DNA of 64,000 nt from NCBI RefSeq assembly GCF_029889885.1, contig NZ_JARANY010000008.1, forward strand, positions 1 through 64,000, in the 5' to 3' direction. The first letter of the stretch is position 1. Every line of letters starts with the position of its first letter. Source of the stretch: Chromohalobacter sp. 296-RDG (GTDB lineage Bacteria; Pseudomonadota; Gammaproteobacteria; Pseudomonadales; Halomonadaceae). The position numbers and the translations under genes are program-made. The notes beneath the pieces were generated by a model. That model was not told the DNA's origin, ran no database searches, and was given only the letters and a program-made list of their open reading frames with translations. Positions 51,445-59,568 of the stretch are shown in pieces.

Positions 51445-52148
51445 GCAGTCTGCTCGCAGCCAAGGGCCTCTACGGCGGCTATGGCAGTGCCGACATCCTC
51501 CAGGGCACCAATCTGCGCGTGGAGACCGACGAAATCGTGGTCATCGTCGGCCCCAACGGCGCCGGCAAGTCCACCGCCATGAAAGCGGTGTTCGGCCTGC
51601 TGCGCATCCGCGCAGGCGAAGTCCGCTACCGCGGCGAGACCATCACTAATGCCAAGCCCGAACAAATGGTACGCCGCGGTATCGCCTATGTCCCCCAGGA
51701 GAAGAACGTCTTTCCGTCGCTTACCGTGCGCGAGAATCTCGAGATGGGCGCCTACCTGATGAAAGGCGATCTGTCCAAACGTCTCGACAAGGTCTATACG
51801 CTGTTCCCCAAACTCGCCGAGCGGCGCCGCCAGCAAGCAGGGCTGATGTCCGGCGGCGAACGCCAGATGGTCGCCATGGGCCGCGCGCTGATGATCGACC
51901 CGCAGCTTTTGATGCTCGACGAACCCACCGCCGGCCTCTCGCCGCTGCTGATCGACGAGACCTTCGAACGCATCAAGGAGATCAATGCCCAGGGCATCGG
52001 TGTGCTGATGGTCGAACAGAATGCCAAACAGGCACTGTCCATCGCCAGCCGAGGCTACGTGCTGGCCACCGGTAGTAACCGCCACGAAGACACCGGTCCC
52101 AACCTGTTGGCCAACCCGGAAGTCGCCGAAATGTTCCTGGGAGGCTGA
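51441..52148 (+). CDS. livF: Branched-chain amino acid-type ABC transporter ATPase LivF
   Basis: Second ATPase subunit, 235 residues, LivF class. Walker A GPNGAGKSTAMK, Q-loop YVPQEKNVFPSLTVREN, signature GLMSGGERQMVAMGRALM, Walker B LLMLDEPTAGLSP and switch His region replaced by LMVEQNAKQAL, the usual LivF form (Gln after Glu). It overlaps livG by four bases and is three bases before livH. Confidence 0.93.
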   Translation: MSSLLAAKGLYGGYGSADILQGTNLRVETDEIVVIVGPNGAGKSTAMKAVFGLLRIRAGEVRYRGETITNAKPEQMVRRGIAYVPQEKNVFPSLTVRENLEMGAYLMKGDLSKRLDKVYTLFPKLAERRRQQAGLMSGGERQMVAMGRALMIDPQLLMLDEPTAGLSPLLIDETFERIKEINAQGIGVLMVEQNAKQALSIASRGYVLATGSNRHEDTGPNLLANPEVAEMFLGG

Positions 52149-52151
52149 ACC

Positions 52152-53021
52152 ATGATCGATATCCTGCAACTGCTCGTCTACGGCCTGGTGCTGGGCAGTG
52201 TCCTGACCATGGGCGCGATCGGCGTGTCGATGATCTTCGGCATCCTGCGCTTCGCACATTTCGCGCATGGCGATTTCATGACCCTCGGCGCCTATCTGGG
52301 GCTGGCATTCATATCGGCGTTCGGGCTGAGTGCATGGTGGGCGCTGCCCGCGGCAATGGTCGGCATGGCCGTGGTCGCGGTATTCATCGACCAGGTGCTC
52401 TACCGGCGCATTCGCCGTACCCAGCCGGTCATCTTGCTGATCGCCTCGTTCGGCATGGCGTTGATCCTGCGCAGCCTGGTACAGCTGATCTGGGGGTCCG
52501 ACAACCAGACCTACACCTCGGGCATCCAGTTTCCGTGGCAGCTCGACTGGCTGGGCGGACTGCGGCTCAAGCCCGATCATCTGTGGATCATGCTGATCTC
52601 GCTGGGCCTGGTCGCCAGCGTGCATCTGTTCCTCACACGTACTCGGCTGGGCAAGGCAATGCGCGCGATGTCCGACAACATGGATCTGGCGCTGATTTCG
52701 GGCATCCCCGCCGAGCGCGTCATCGTGGTCACCTGGGTGATCGGCGGCGCACTGGCGGCTGCGGCCGGCGTGTTCCTGGGCATCGACACACGCCTGCACC
52801 CAATGATGGGCTGGACCACGCTACTACCGGTGTTCGCAGCGGCGATTCTCGGCGGCATCGGCCGACCCTACGGCGCCATCGCCGGCGGCATGATCATCGG
52901 TGTGTCGATGGAGATGTCGACGCTGCTGATTCCCGCCGCCTATAAACCCGCCGTGGCCTTCGCGATCATGGTCGGCATGTTGATCTTACGTCCACAGGGC
53001 ATCTTCAAGGGGACCGTATGA
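52152..53021 (+). CDS. livH: Branched-chain amino acid-type ABC transporter permease LivH
   Basis: Permease subunit of 289 residues with about eight membrane helices. The LivH start LVYGLVLGSVLTMGAIGVSMIFGILRFAHFAHGDFM is typical. The cytoplasmic coupling loop includes GKAMRAMSDNMDLALISGIPAERV, the LivH EAA-like motif, followed by GGIGRPYGAIAGGMIIG. It overlaps livM by four bases (ATGA). Confidence 0.92.
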   Translation: MIDILQLLVYGLVLGSVLTMGAIGVSMIFGILRFAHFAHGDFMTLGAYLGLAFISAFGLSAWWALPAAMVGMAVVAVFIDQVLYRRIRRTQPVILLIASFGMALILRSLVQLIWGSDNQTYTSGIQFPWQLDWLGGLRLKPDHLWIMLISLGLVASVHLFLTRTRLGKAMRAMSDNMDLALISGIPAERVIVVTWVIGGALAAAAGVFLGIDTRLHPMMGWTTLLPVFAAAILGGIGRPYGAIAGGMIIGVSMEMSTLLIPAAYKPAVAFAIMVGMLILRPQGIFKGTV

Positions 53022-53965
53022 TGGAACTCACAAATATCGCCTCATACCTGACCTCGTTTCTGACCTTCGCTGGTGTCTACGCTGTACTTGCGCTGGGCCT
53101 CAACATGCAGTGGGGATTTACCGGCCAGTTCAATATCGGTATCGCCGGCTTCTTTGCAGTCGGCGCTTATACCAGCGCGATCCTCACCACGCCGTCGAGC
53201 CCCGCCTACCTAGGCGGCTTCGGCATGCCGTTTCTGGTCGGCCTGCTCGGCGCCATCATCGCCTCGACCGTGCTCGGCTTGATCGTCGGTCTTATCACCG
53301 CGCGGCTGCGTACCGACTACCTGGCCATCGCCTCGATCGGCATCGCCGAAATGGTTCGCCTGTTCGTCAAGAACGAGGATTGGCTAACCAACGGCGTACG
53401 CGGTATCGCCGGTATCGACCGACCTCTGGCCGGCACCGTACTGGACAGTGGGTTCGCCTATTTGGTGATCGTAGCGCTATTCGTCGCCGGGGTATATTTC
53501 CTGGTCGAGCGCGCCTACGCCTCGCCCTGGGGTCGTGTGCTACGCGCCATTCGCGAGAACGAGCCAGCCACCGCGGCGGCGGGTAAATCCATCGCCGGCT
53601 TCCGGTTGCAGGCGTTCGTTCTGGGTTCAGCGATCATGGGGCTGGGCGGCGGGCTCTATGCCCACTTCTTTGGCTTCTTGAGTCCTGAGGCGTTCATGCC
53701 GCTCTACGGCACCTTCCTGGTCTGGGTGATGCTGATCGCCGGCGGCAGCGGCAACAACCGCGGCGCGATCCTCGGTGCCATCGTAGTGTGGGGCGTATGG
53801 TCGGGTACTGACCTGCTGACCGGATTGCTACCCTCCGAGCACGCCACTCAGGCTGCGGCTCTGCGCGTCCTATTGATCGGAGTACTATTGCAGGTGATTC
53901 TGGTGCTGCGCCCCGAGGGTATCCTGCCCGAGAAGCCGCCCAAGTTGATCGCCAGAAAGCGCTGA
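53018..53965 (+). CDS. livM: Branched-chain amino acid-type ABC transporter permease LivM
   Basis: Second permease subunit, 315 residues, eight to ten helices. LivM features are LGLNMQWGFTGQFNIGIAGFFAVGAYTSA near the start, the coupling loop GRVLRAIRENEPATAAAGKSIAGFRLQAF, and a GGSGNNRGAILGAIVVWGVW segment. It closes the livGFHM operon. The operon is followed by a shared terminator, and the binding protein gene converges from the other side. Confidence 0.92.
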   Translation: MMELTNIASYLTSFLTFAGVYAVLALGLNMQWGFTGQFNIGIAGFFAVGAYTSAILTTPSSPAYLGGFGMPFLVGLLGAIIASTVLGLIVGLITARLRTDYLAIASIGIAEMVRLFVKNEDWLTNGVRGIAGIDRPLAGTVLDSGFAYLVIVALFVAGVYFLVERAYASPWGRVLRAIRENEPATAAAGKSIAGFRLQAFVLGSAIMGLGGGLYAHFFGFLSPEAFMPLYGTFLVWVMLIAGGSGNNRGAILGAIVVWGVWSGTDLLTGLLPSEHATQAAALRVLLIGVLLQVILVLRPEGILPEKPPKLIARKR

Positions 53966-53998
53966 ATACCAGCGCGCCGGCGACGCGCTACCGGATTT

Positions 53999-54026
53999 TG
54001 CTCTGTAACGACTGCTCTGTAACGAC
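53999..54026. repeat. Exact tandem 14-bp repeat, two copies
   Basis: TGCTCTGTAACGAC occurs twice head-to-tail (53999-54012 and 54013-54026) between livM and the terminator hairpin. It looks like a recent small duplication; no function is apparent. Confidence 0.8.
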
Positions 54027-54051
54027 AACGCCCGGCATAGGCCGGGCGTTG
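54026..54051. terminator. Bidirectional stem-loop between livM and the binding-protein gene
   Basis: An 11-bp perfect stem (CAACGCCCGGC / GCCGGGCGTTG) with an ATAG loop lies between the convergent livM and binding-protein genes. T-runs are absent on both sides, but position and stem strength favour a shared terminator. Confidence 0.7.
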
Positions 54052-54101
54052 CATGAGTACTGCTGGAAAGACCGTCACGTCACCGACCGCTTAACGAGCG
54101 A

Positions 54102-55316
54102 TCACATCTTGGGTTCGAAAATCCTGTTGGTAACCACTTCGCCATCTTTGAAGGTCCACTCGCCGAAGGTCCCCGGTACGTCGCCGTTGTCGTCGAAGTT
54201 GACCGAACCGGCAGCGCCCTCGTAATCGATCTCCTGGCCTTCCTCGAGCAAGTTGACGGCTTTCTCGAACTCACCCGGACCGACCTGCTCGCCCGGCGGA
54301 TTGGCAACCGCGCGCAGCTGATCGCGAATCGCCACGCTGTCGGTGGAGCCAGCCGCCTGAGCCGCCAGCGACAACAGATAGAAGGCGTCGTAAGCGGTAT
54401 CCAGATAAGGCTTGGGCGGTAGCGAGCCGTATTCGCTCTCGTAGGCGCTGTTGAAGTGCTGCGCCCCCGGCGAGTCGTCACGGGCCTGCGGCACCGTGCC
54501 CACCGAACCCTCGAGGTATTGCGCGCCCAGGTTGTCGACCAGCTCGGGAGCCTTCATGCCGTCGGTGAACACGAAGTTCTTGAAGAACCCGCCTTCCAAC
54601 GACTGACGCAGGATGGTCTGGCCATTCTCCGGATAGCCGACCAGTACCAGCGCCTCCGCATCGTCGCTGGCCGCCTGCTGCAGTTCACCGCGATAGGCCG
54701 CCTGGCCCTGCTCGTAGGCTACCGTCGCAGAAACGGTACCGCCCGCTTTTTCGAAAGCGCCGGTGAAGGCATCGGCAAGCCCTTTGCCATAGTCGTTGTT
54801 GATATAGATGATGCTTACGTTGTCGTAGCCTTTCTCTTTAGTCACCTCAGAGAGCGCTACGCCCTGAAAGGCATCCGACGGCACGGTACGAAAGAGAAAG
54901 TCATCGTCGTCCAGCGAAGTGATCACCGGCGAGGTCGAGGCACTGCTGATCTGCGGTATCTGCTCGGTCTTGGAGACGCTTTGTGCCACAGGAATAGTGA
55001 CACCGCTTGAAAGCGCGCCGAAGATCGCATCGACACCTTCGATATTAACCAGCTTCTGAGCCGCAGCGACACCTGGCTGCGGTGAGGTCTGGGTGTCGCC
55101 ACTGCTGAGCGCAACATCTTCGCCGAGCACGCCGCCAGCGGCATTGATCTCCTTGGCGGCAAGTTGCGCTGCCTTGAGCGCGGGTTCGCCATAGCTTTGC
55201 AAATCGCCGGTCAGCGGCACCAGCACACCGATCTTGAGCGGTTCGGCAAAAGCGGAAATGCTGGTGGCCAAGGCCACGGCGGAAATGGCACCGATAAGCG
55301 GTTTCTTGACGGTCAT
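54102..55316 (-). CDS. Branched-chain amino acid-type ABC transporter substrate-binding protein
   Basis: Periplasmic binding protein of 404 residues from the LivJ/leucine-binding family (PBP type 1). The signal peptide ends after AFA near residue 23. The mature start PLKIGVLVPLTGDLQSYGEPALKAAQLAAKEINAAGG is typical. The ligand loop region ISSASTSPVIT has the conserved Ser/Thr residues that contact the amino-acid alpha groups. It presumably delivers ligand to LivHMGF, encoded convergently. The ATG at 55316 is preceded by AAAGGAG. A promoter with 17-base spacing lies about 80-110 bases upstream. Confidence 0.9.
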   Translation of the reverse strand: MTVKKPLIGAISAVALATSISAFAEPLKIGVLVPLTGDLQSYGEPALKAAQLAAKEINAAGGVLGEDVALSSGDTQTSPQPGVAAAQKLVNIEGVDAIFGALSSGVTIPVAQSVSKTEQIPQISSASTSPVITSLDDDDFLFRTVPSDAFQGVALSEVTKEKGYDNVSIIYINNDYGKGLADAFTGAFEKAGGTVSATVAYEQGQAAYRGELQQAASDDAEALVLVGYPENGQTILRQSLEGGFFKNFVFTDGMKAPELVDNLGAQYLEGSVGTVPQARDDSPGAQHFNSAYESEYGSLPPKPYLDTAYDAFYLLSLAAQAAGSTDSVAIRDQLRAVANPPGEQVGPGEFEKAVNLLEEGQEIDYEGAAGSVNFDDNGDVPGTFGEWTFKDGEVVTNRIFEPKM

Positions 55317-55397
55317 TGCAGAGGACTCCTTTTGCAGACCTTGATTGTTCATTGTTCGGCGGGTATGACCCTGCATGTTGCTATCAACCCGACGTCC

Positions 55398-55426
55398 AGC
55401 ATAAGCGGATCGCTGACATTAGACAA
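55398..55426 (-). promoter_or_regulatory. Candidate sigma-70 promoter of the binding-protein gene
   Basis: Minus strand: TTGTCT, 17 bases, TATGCT; four of six matches at each box. It is about 82 bases upstream of the start codon, so the binding protein can be expressed separately from livGFHM. Confidence 0.5.
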
Positions 55427-55511
55427 AGCACCGAGAAGAGAGAACATCGATGAGGAAATCCGAACCCAAAGATGAGAAAATGAAACATTATCGTTAATAA
55501 GAGCTTGCGCC

Positions 55512-56036
55512 ATGTTGAGTGACTCACCCAGCCACTACGGCAGCATCACGCGATGCCTGCACTGGCTCATCGCGATTCTGGTCATCCTTCAACTGACCAG
55601 CGTGTTCTTCAATATCCTGTGGGAGGGGAACGTCTACAGTCAGGGTGTCGTGCAGTGGCATACGACCATTGGCGTCGGCATTCTCGCCTTGATGGCCATA
55701 CGTACGCTATGGGCCATCTCGCAACTCAGGTACCGGCCAGAGCACCGTGGCGCACTGCAAAAGGCGGCGATATGGGGTCACGCGCTGATGTATCTGGTGC
55801 TGTTGCTAATGCCGCTGTCGGGTATGGCATCCACTTGGGGATCGGGCTACGGCATCTCTGTATTCGATACGGCGTATTGGACCGACGCCGATGTGCCCTG
55901 GGCCGCCGCATTCGGCCAAATCCATGTGCCTCTTTCCTGGTTCCTCTCCACGCTGGTGACCGGACATATCGTCATGGCGGGTTATCACCGGTTGATTAGG
56001 CGCGACGACACGCTACACCGGATGATCGGGCGCTAA
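55512..56036 (+). CDS. Cytochrome b561 family protein
   Basis: Four-helix membrane cytochrome of 174 residues. Haem-ligand His candidates are in ITRCLHWLIAI (TM1), VQWHTTIGVG (TM2), IWGHALMYL (TM3) and TGHIVMAGYHRLI (TM4), the pattern of the bacterial CybB family. It takes part in membrane electron transfer, with superoxide or quinone as likely partner. It stands alone between divergent and unrelated genes. AAGAG precedes the ATG. Confidence 0.88.
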   Translation: MLSDSPSHYGSITRCLHWLIAILVILQLTSVFFNILWEGNVYSQGVVQWHTTIGVGILALMAIRTLWAISQLRYRPEHRGALQKAAIWGHALMYLVLLLMPLSGMASTWGSGYGISVFDTAYWTDADVPWAAAFGQIHVPLSWFLSTLVTGHIVMAGYHRLIRRDDTLHRMIGR

Positions 56037-56244
56037 ACGTTCACGGTATCGTACCGTTCTATTCTCCCCTGACGGACCACCTCCCTGCCGATGCCAAATC
56101 AGCGGCCGTGCTTGGCCATCCAAATAAAAGCAAGGAAATAGCCAAAACGAGGCTCTTATTTGACTTTGGTCTTTTGGTAAGGGCAGGAAAAGTCGAGTAG
56201 TGTAAGATTGCTTATACACCAAAAACTAAACGCAGGGAGGCATC

Positions 56245-57321
56245 ATGGACTTTAGCGAAAAGCTGTACGGCATTGCACGTCGTGGTGAGGAACAGGTCGA
56301 ACACATCAAGAACGAGGAAGCGACCAAGACGGCTTTAGTGCTTCCCTTCATCAGCTCGCTTGGGTATGACCCCTTTGACACCCGAGAGGTAGTGCCAGAA
56401 TTCACAGCAGATGTAGGCACCAAGAAGGGTGAAAAGGTAGATTACGCCATCCGCGCAGATGGCAACATTTCGATTCTCATGGAATGTAAGCCCTTAGGCA
56501 CCAACCTCGCCAACGTTCAGTACAACCAACTCTACCGCTACTTTGCTTGCACGGATGCCAAATTCGCCATCTTGACGAACGGCTTTGAGTACCGTTTCTA
56601 TTCTGATCTGGACTCCGAGAACAAGCTGGACACCCGCCCCTTTTTCACTTTCAACTTGGAAGACTTTAACGAACAGGATATCGACGAGCTTCAGAAATTC
56701 ACCAAGCCCAATTTTGATGTTGATGCCATTCTGAGTACGGCCAACCGGCTCAAGTACACCAACCTTGCCAAACAGGCCATTGGTGAAGTTTTCCGAGACA
56801 CCCCGGAAGAATTCGTCAAGTTCGTAGTGGGCAAGATCTACGAGGGCCGCCAGACACGGCAAGTGGTCGAAGAATTCACGCCGATAATCAAGGAAGCGGG
56901 CAAGCTCTATATCAAAGAGCAAGTCGCCCAACGACTACGTGGCGCTCTGGCCAGCAACGATACTGATGCGCCCCACCCTACCTCGACTCCCGAAAGTGCA
57001 TCGCAAGAGCCCGAGCCTGATGATGATGGGATCATTACCACCCAAGAAGAGATCGACGCCTATAATATTGTTCGATCACTGCTCGCAGAACAGGTCGATG
57101 TCAGCCGTATCGCCATGCGCGATGCGAAGTCCTACTGCGCAGTGCTCCTCGACGACAACAACCGCAAGCCCATCTGCCGCTTTCACTTCAACGCGAAGTC
57201 CGTCAAACGGGTGGGCTTCTTCAGCGACAAACAAGAAAGCCGCATCGAGATAGACTCCGTCAGCGACCTCTTTCAGTACAAGGACCAACTGAAAAAGACT
57301 GTGAGCGAATATCTCGAATAA
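56245..57321 (+). CDS. Stand-alone HsdR N-terminal-like PD-(D/E)XK protein
   Basis: Protein of 358 residues whose first 170 match the nuclease end of type I restriction R subunits: KVDYAI (Asp66) and ILMECKPLG (Glu80, Lys82), followed by QYNQLYRYFACTDAKFAILTNGFEYRFYSD. A middle helical region and an acidic linker (about 235-265) lead to a C-terminal domain (YCAVLLDDNNRKPICRFHFN). There is no helicase domain and no hsdM or hsdS nearby. Base composition is less GC-rich than its neighbours and tRNA-Ser lies directly downstream, both hints of acquisition. A GGAGG ribosome site is close to the ATG. It may act in defence or repair. Confidence 0.8.
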   Translation: MDFSEKLYGIARRGEEQVEHIKNEEATKTALVLPFISSLGYDPFDTREVVPEFTADVGTKKGEKVDYAIRADGNISILMECKPLGTNLANVQYNQLYRYFACTDAKFAILTNGFEYRFYSDLDSENKLDTRPFFTFNLEDFNEQDIDELQKFTKPNFDVDAILSTANRLKYTNLAKQAIGEVFRDTPEEFVKFVVGKIYEGRQTRQVVEEFTPIIKEAGKLYIKEQVAQRLRGALASNDTDAPHPTSTPESASQEPEPDDDGIITTQEEIDAYNIVRSLLAEQVDVSRIAMRDAKSYCAVLLDDNNRKPICRFHFNAKSVKRVGFFSDKQESRIEIDSVSDLFQYKDQLKKTVSEYLE

Positions 57322-57352
57322 AAGGCCCATAGCCTTTCCAAAAGTCAGGCAC

Positions 57353-57383
57353 AAAAAAGCCGCTGATGGCTCAGCGGCTTTTT
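57353..57383. terminator. Bidirectional terminator between the HsdR-like gene and tRNA-Ser
   Basis: A 10-bp stem (AAGCCGCTGA / TCAGCGGCTT) with a TGGC loop, flanked by A6 on the left and T5 on the right. It gives a classical terminator in both directions: for the HsdR-like gene on the plus strand and tRNA-Ser on the minus strand. Confidence 0.93.
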
Positions 57384-57389
57384 AAATTC

Positions 57390-57477
57390 TGGCGGAGGGG
57401 GAGGGATTCGAACCCTCGAAGCCTTTCGACTTACACGCTTTCCAGGCGCGCTCCTTCGACCACTCGGACACCCCTCC
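57390..57477 (-). tRNA. tRNA-Ser (GGA)
   Basis: An 88-base tRNA with encoded CCA. The acceptor stem GGAGGGG pairs with CCCCTCC. The anticodon arm carries CTGGAAA, so the anticodon is GGA (Ser, TCC/TCT codons). A long variable arm (GTCGAAAGGCTTCGAG region) is typical of class II tRNA-Ser. T-loop GGTTCGAATCC is normal. Confidence 0.97.
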
Positions 57478-57530
57478 GCAAATTGTCGTTCCGCCGAATG
57501 GCGTCGGCCTTGTCCGTCAGAACGGCGCAC

Positions 57531-57559
57531 ATACTATCGAGCTAAGTGCTGTTTTGCAA
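57531..57559 (-). promoter_or_regulatory. Promoter of tRNA-Ser
   Basis: Minus strand: TTGCAA, 17 bases, TAGTAT, followed by a GC-rich GTGCGCCG discriminator as expected for stable RNA. The -10 box is about 53 bases upstream of the tRNA 5' end. Confidence 0.6.
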
Positions 57560-57583
57560 GCGATTTTCCGTCTCGGCGGGGAA

Positions 57584-58093
57584 TCACTTGAGTACCGCGT
57601 AGCGGCCTTGAGCTTCCATGCAGAGGGTGTCACCACAGTAGACACGCTGTACGAGCTTGATCCGCCCTCGCCCCTTCTCGGTGAGCGCGGTATCAAGCCT
57701 GGCAATGCCGTCGGCTTCGAGGGGAAAGCACTGCATATAGTAGTCAGTCGTCACGGGGGCGAGAAATCGTTGCTGGCCTTCGGCGATCACCACGTCTTGC
57801 ACCCTGCCCCGGGTACGTAGCCATAGTGTGGTCCAGCACCAGCCAAGCAAGGTGGTTTCGCCGGCAAGCGCGCCGCCGAAGCCGGTGCCTTTATCGTTGA
57901 GGTTGTCAGCCAGCGCTACCCGCCAACTGAGTGTTGAATCATTCCAGGCGGGCTGTTGGATGCCGTAATGCGCGACTTGGGGAATCGCCTCGCGCAACCA
58001 GGCGAAAAAAGTTTCGAGGTCTTCCCCGTCGCTTGCCTCAGGCAACGGCAAGCGGGGATGCATTACCCCCGGCTGACGCACTGTCTCGCTCAC
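57584..58093 (-). CDS. YiiD-type hot-dog thioesterase-domain protein
   Basis: Protein of 169 residues. The second half fits the thioesterase domain at the C-terminus of YiiD: a hot-dog fold with DNLNDKGTGFGGALAGETTLLGWCWTTLW, where Asn/Asp and Gly residues mark the active cavity, then VVIAEGQQRFLAPVTTDYY. The acyl substrate is unknown. The GTG at 58093 overlaps the nitroreductase stop (GTGA) and is preferred over a TTG two codons earlier. It forms a two-gene unit with the nitroreductase. Confidence 0.8.
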   Translation of the reverse strand: MSETVRQPGVMHPRLPLPEASDGEDLETFFAWLREAIPQVAHYGIQQPAWNDSTLSWRVALADNLNDKGTGFGGALAGETTLLGWCWTTLWLRTRGRVQDVVIAEGQQRFLAPVTTDYYMQCFPLEADGIARLDTALTEKGRGRIKLVQRVYCGDTLCMEAQGRYAVLK

Positions 58094-58650
58094 GACCAAC
58101 GCTCGACGAACTCTTCGGGATCGCGCTCGGGCAGTGGCTTGTGGCGTCCACCCATCTGGCCGAGGTACAGAAAGCCGACCAGTTCGTCGTCATCGGCGAG
58201 ACCGAGGCCTTCACGTACGGTGGGATCGAAGGCGTAGTGGCCGGTGCGCCACATGGCGCCCAGGCCTTGCGCCTGCGCGGCAAGCAGGATGCCATACGCC
58301 GCACAGCCTGCGGAAAGCACCTGTTCGATACGCGGCACCTTGGGGTGATCGGGCATGACCTTGGCGATCACCGCGATCAACAACGGCGCACGTTTGGGCT
58401 TCTTGCGCGCGGCGTCGAGATGTCCGTCGTCGATGTGCGGATTGAGACGCTGCTCGGCCTTGGCGTAAAGCTCGCCCAGCCGGTCGAGTCCTTCACCGGA
58501 GAATTCGATGAACCGCCAAGGCGTCAAGGTGTCATGGTCGGGCGCTCGCAAGGCGGCGCGATACAGTGCGTCCAGTTGATCGCGATCAGGGGCAGGCGCG
58601 GCCAGTTTTCCCATCGAGCTGCGCTCGTGCAGTAAGGTCATGGCATCCAT
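58090..58650 (-). CDS. YdjA-type nitroreductase
   Basis: FMN-dependent oxidoreductase of 186 residues, the small YdjA class (E. coli YdjA 183). FMN-binding features are RAALRAPDHDTLTPWRFIEF near the N-terminus, SAGCAAYGILLAAQAQGLGAMWRTG in the middle and FLYLGQMGGRHKPLPERDP near the end. The ATG at 58650 has AAGGAG six bases upstream, whereas the ATG two codons earlier touches the ribosome site. Its physiological substrate is not known. It is coupled to the thioesterase gene by a GTGA overlap. Confidence 0.9.
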   Translation of the reverse strand: MDAMTLLHERSSMGKLAAPAPDRDQLDALYRAALRAPDHDTLTPWRFIEFSGEGLDRLGELYAKAEQRLNPHIDDGHLDAARKKPKRAPLLIAVIAKVMPDHPKVPRIEQVLSAGCAAYGILLAAQAQGLGAMWRTGHYAFDPTVREGLGLADDDELVGFLYLGQMGGRHKPLPERDPEEFVERWS

Positions 58651-58733
58651 GAGCATCTCCTTGGCCGTCTGAATAGGGTAATAATGTGCGGTCGAAGCCG
58701 CCTGTGTTCAATGCATGGCGTCGGGTTGCATGC

Positions 58734-59567
58734 TCACTGACGAGCCAGTCGGAGTGGCAAGGGCGGCCGCTCGCCGGGCGTACCCCGCCAGGGGCTGATA
58801 TCCAGCCCACCGCGCCTCACGTAGCGCGCCATGACCAGCAGTCGTTCCGGGTTGGCCCGCGCCATCAGATCGACGAACAGGTGCTCGACGCAGTGCTCGT
58901 GAAAGTCCTGATGCTGTCGATAGGAGATCAAATACTTGAGCAAGGCCTGGCGCTCCAGCCTGGGGCCACGATACCGAATCAGCACGCTTCCCCAGTCGGG
59001 CTGGCCCGTCACCGGGCAGTTGGACTTGAGCAAATGCGAGTGCAGCGTTTCTTCGACGATCTCTTCGCCCGCTTCGATCAGATCAGGCGTCGGCGTGTAG
59101 TGCTCGATGCTCACGTCGAGATCGTCCAGGCACTCGCCGGGCAGCGCACGCGGGATCAGCGCCTCGTCTTCGACGCCGAACAAGGCCACCGAGACCGGCG
59201 CGCCCGCCGCCTGCGCCAGGTCACGCTCGAGCGTGTCGGCCACCGCCGCGCGACTGTCAAAACGTGTCTGGTTGAAGCTGTTGAGATACAGCTTCCAGGA
59301 CTTCGATTCGATCAGCGAGGGCGAATCGGCGGGCAGTCGAAACCGGGCCACGGCGACATGCGGCTTGCCCTTTGCATCCAACCAGGACAGCTCGAAGGCG
59401 TGCCATTCATCCGCGCCCTCGAACGGCAGCGCGGCATCATCGAGCCCCAGCGGCGTACGATTAGCCTGCCGGGGAATCGGAAACAGAAAGCCGGCATCGT
59501 AGTGCTCGGGATACGCGGACTCACGCCCCAGCGGTGCATGCTCGAGAGTATCGGCGCATTCGCTCAT
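58734..59567 (-). CDS. queF: NADPH-dependent 7-cyano-7-deazaguanine reductase QueF
   Basis: Queuosine-pathway enzyme of 277 residues that reduces preQ0 to preQ1. This is the long, two-domain QueF form found in gammaproteobacteria. The QueF motif ESKSWKLYLNSFNQTRF is at about residue 93. The catalytic Cys is in LLKSNCPVTGQPDWGSV, and FHEHCVEHLF contributes the substrate Glu/His. The ATG at 59567 begins two bases after the yadH stop, so it may be co-transcribed with yadGH. Other queuosine genes are not in the window. Confidence 0.95.
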   Translation of the reverse strand: MSECADTLEHAPLGRESAYPEHYDAGFLFPIPRQANRTPLGLDDAALPFEGADEWHAFELSWLDAKGKPHVAVARFRLPADSPSLIESKSWKLYLNSFNQTRFDSRAAVADTLERDLAQAAGAPVSVALFGVEDEALIPRALPGECLDDLDVSIEHYTPTPDLIEAGEEIVEETLHSHLLKSNCPVTGQPDWGSVLIRYRGPRLERQALLKYLISYRQHQDFHEHCVEHLFVDLMARANPERLLVMARYVRRGGLDISPWRGTPGERPPLPLRLARQ

Positions 59568-59568
59568 G

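Noticed and set aside
54102-55376. Upstream start at 55376 for the amino-acid binding protein
   Set aside because: The extra 20 residues precede a complete signal peptide, and AAAGGAG is correctly placed for the ATG at 55316.
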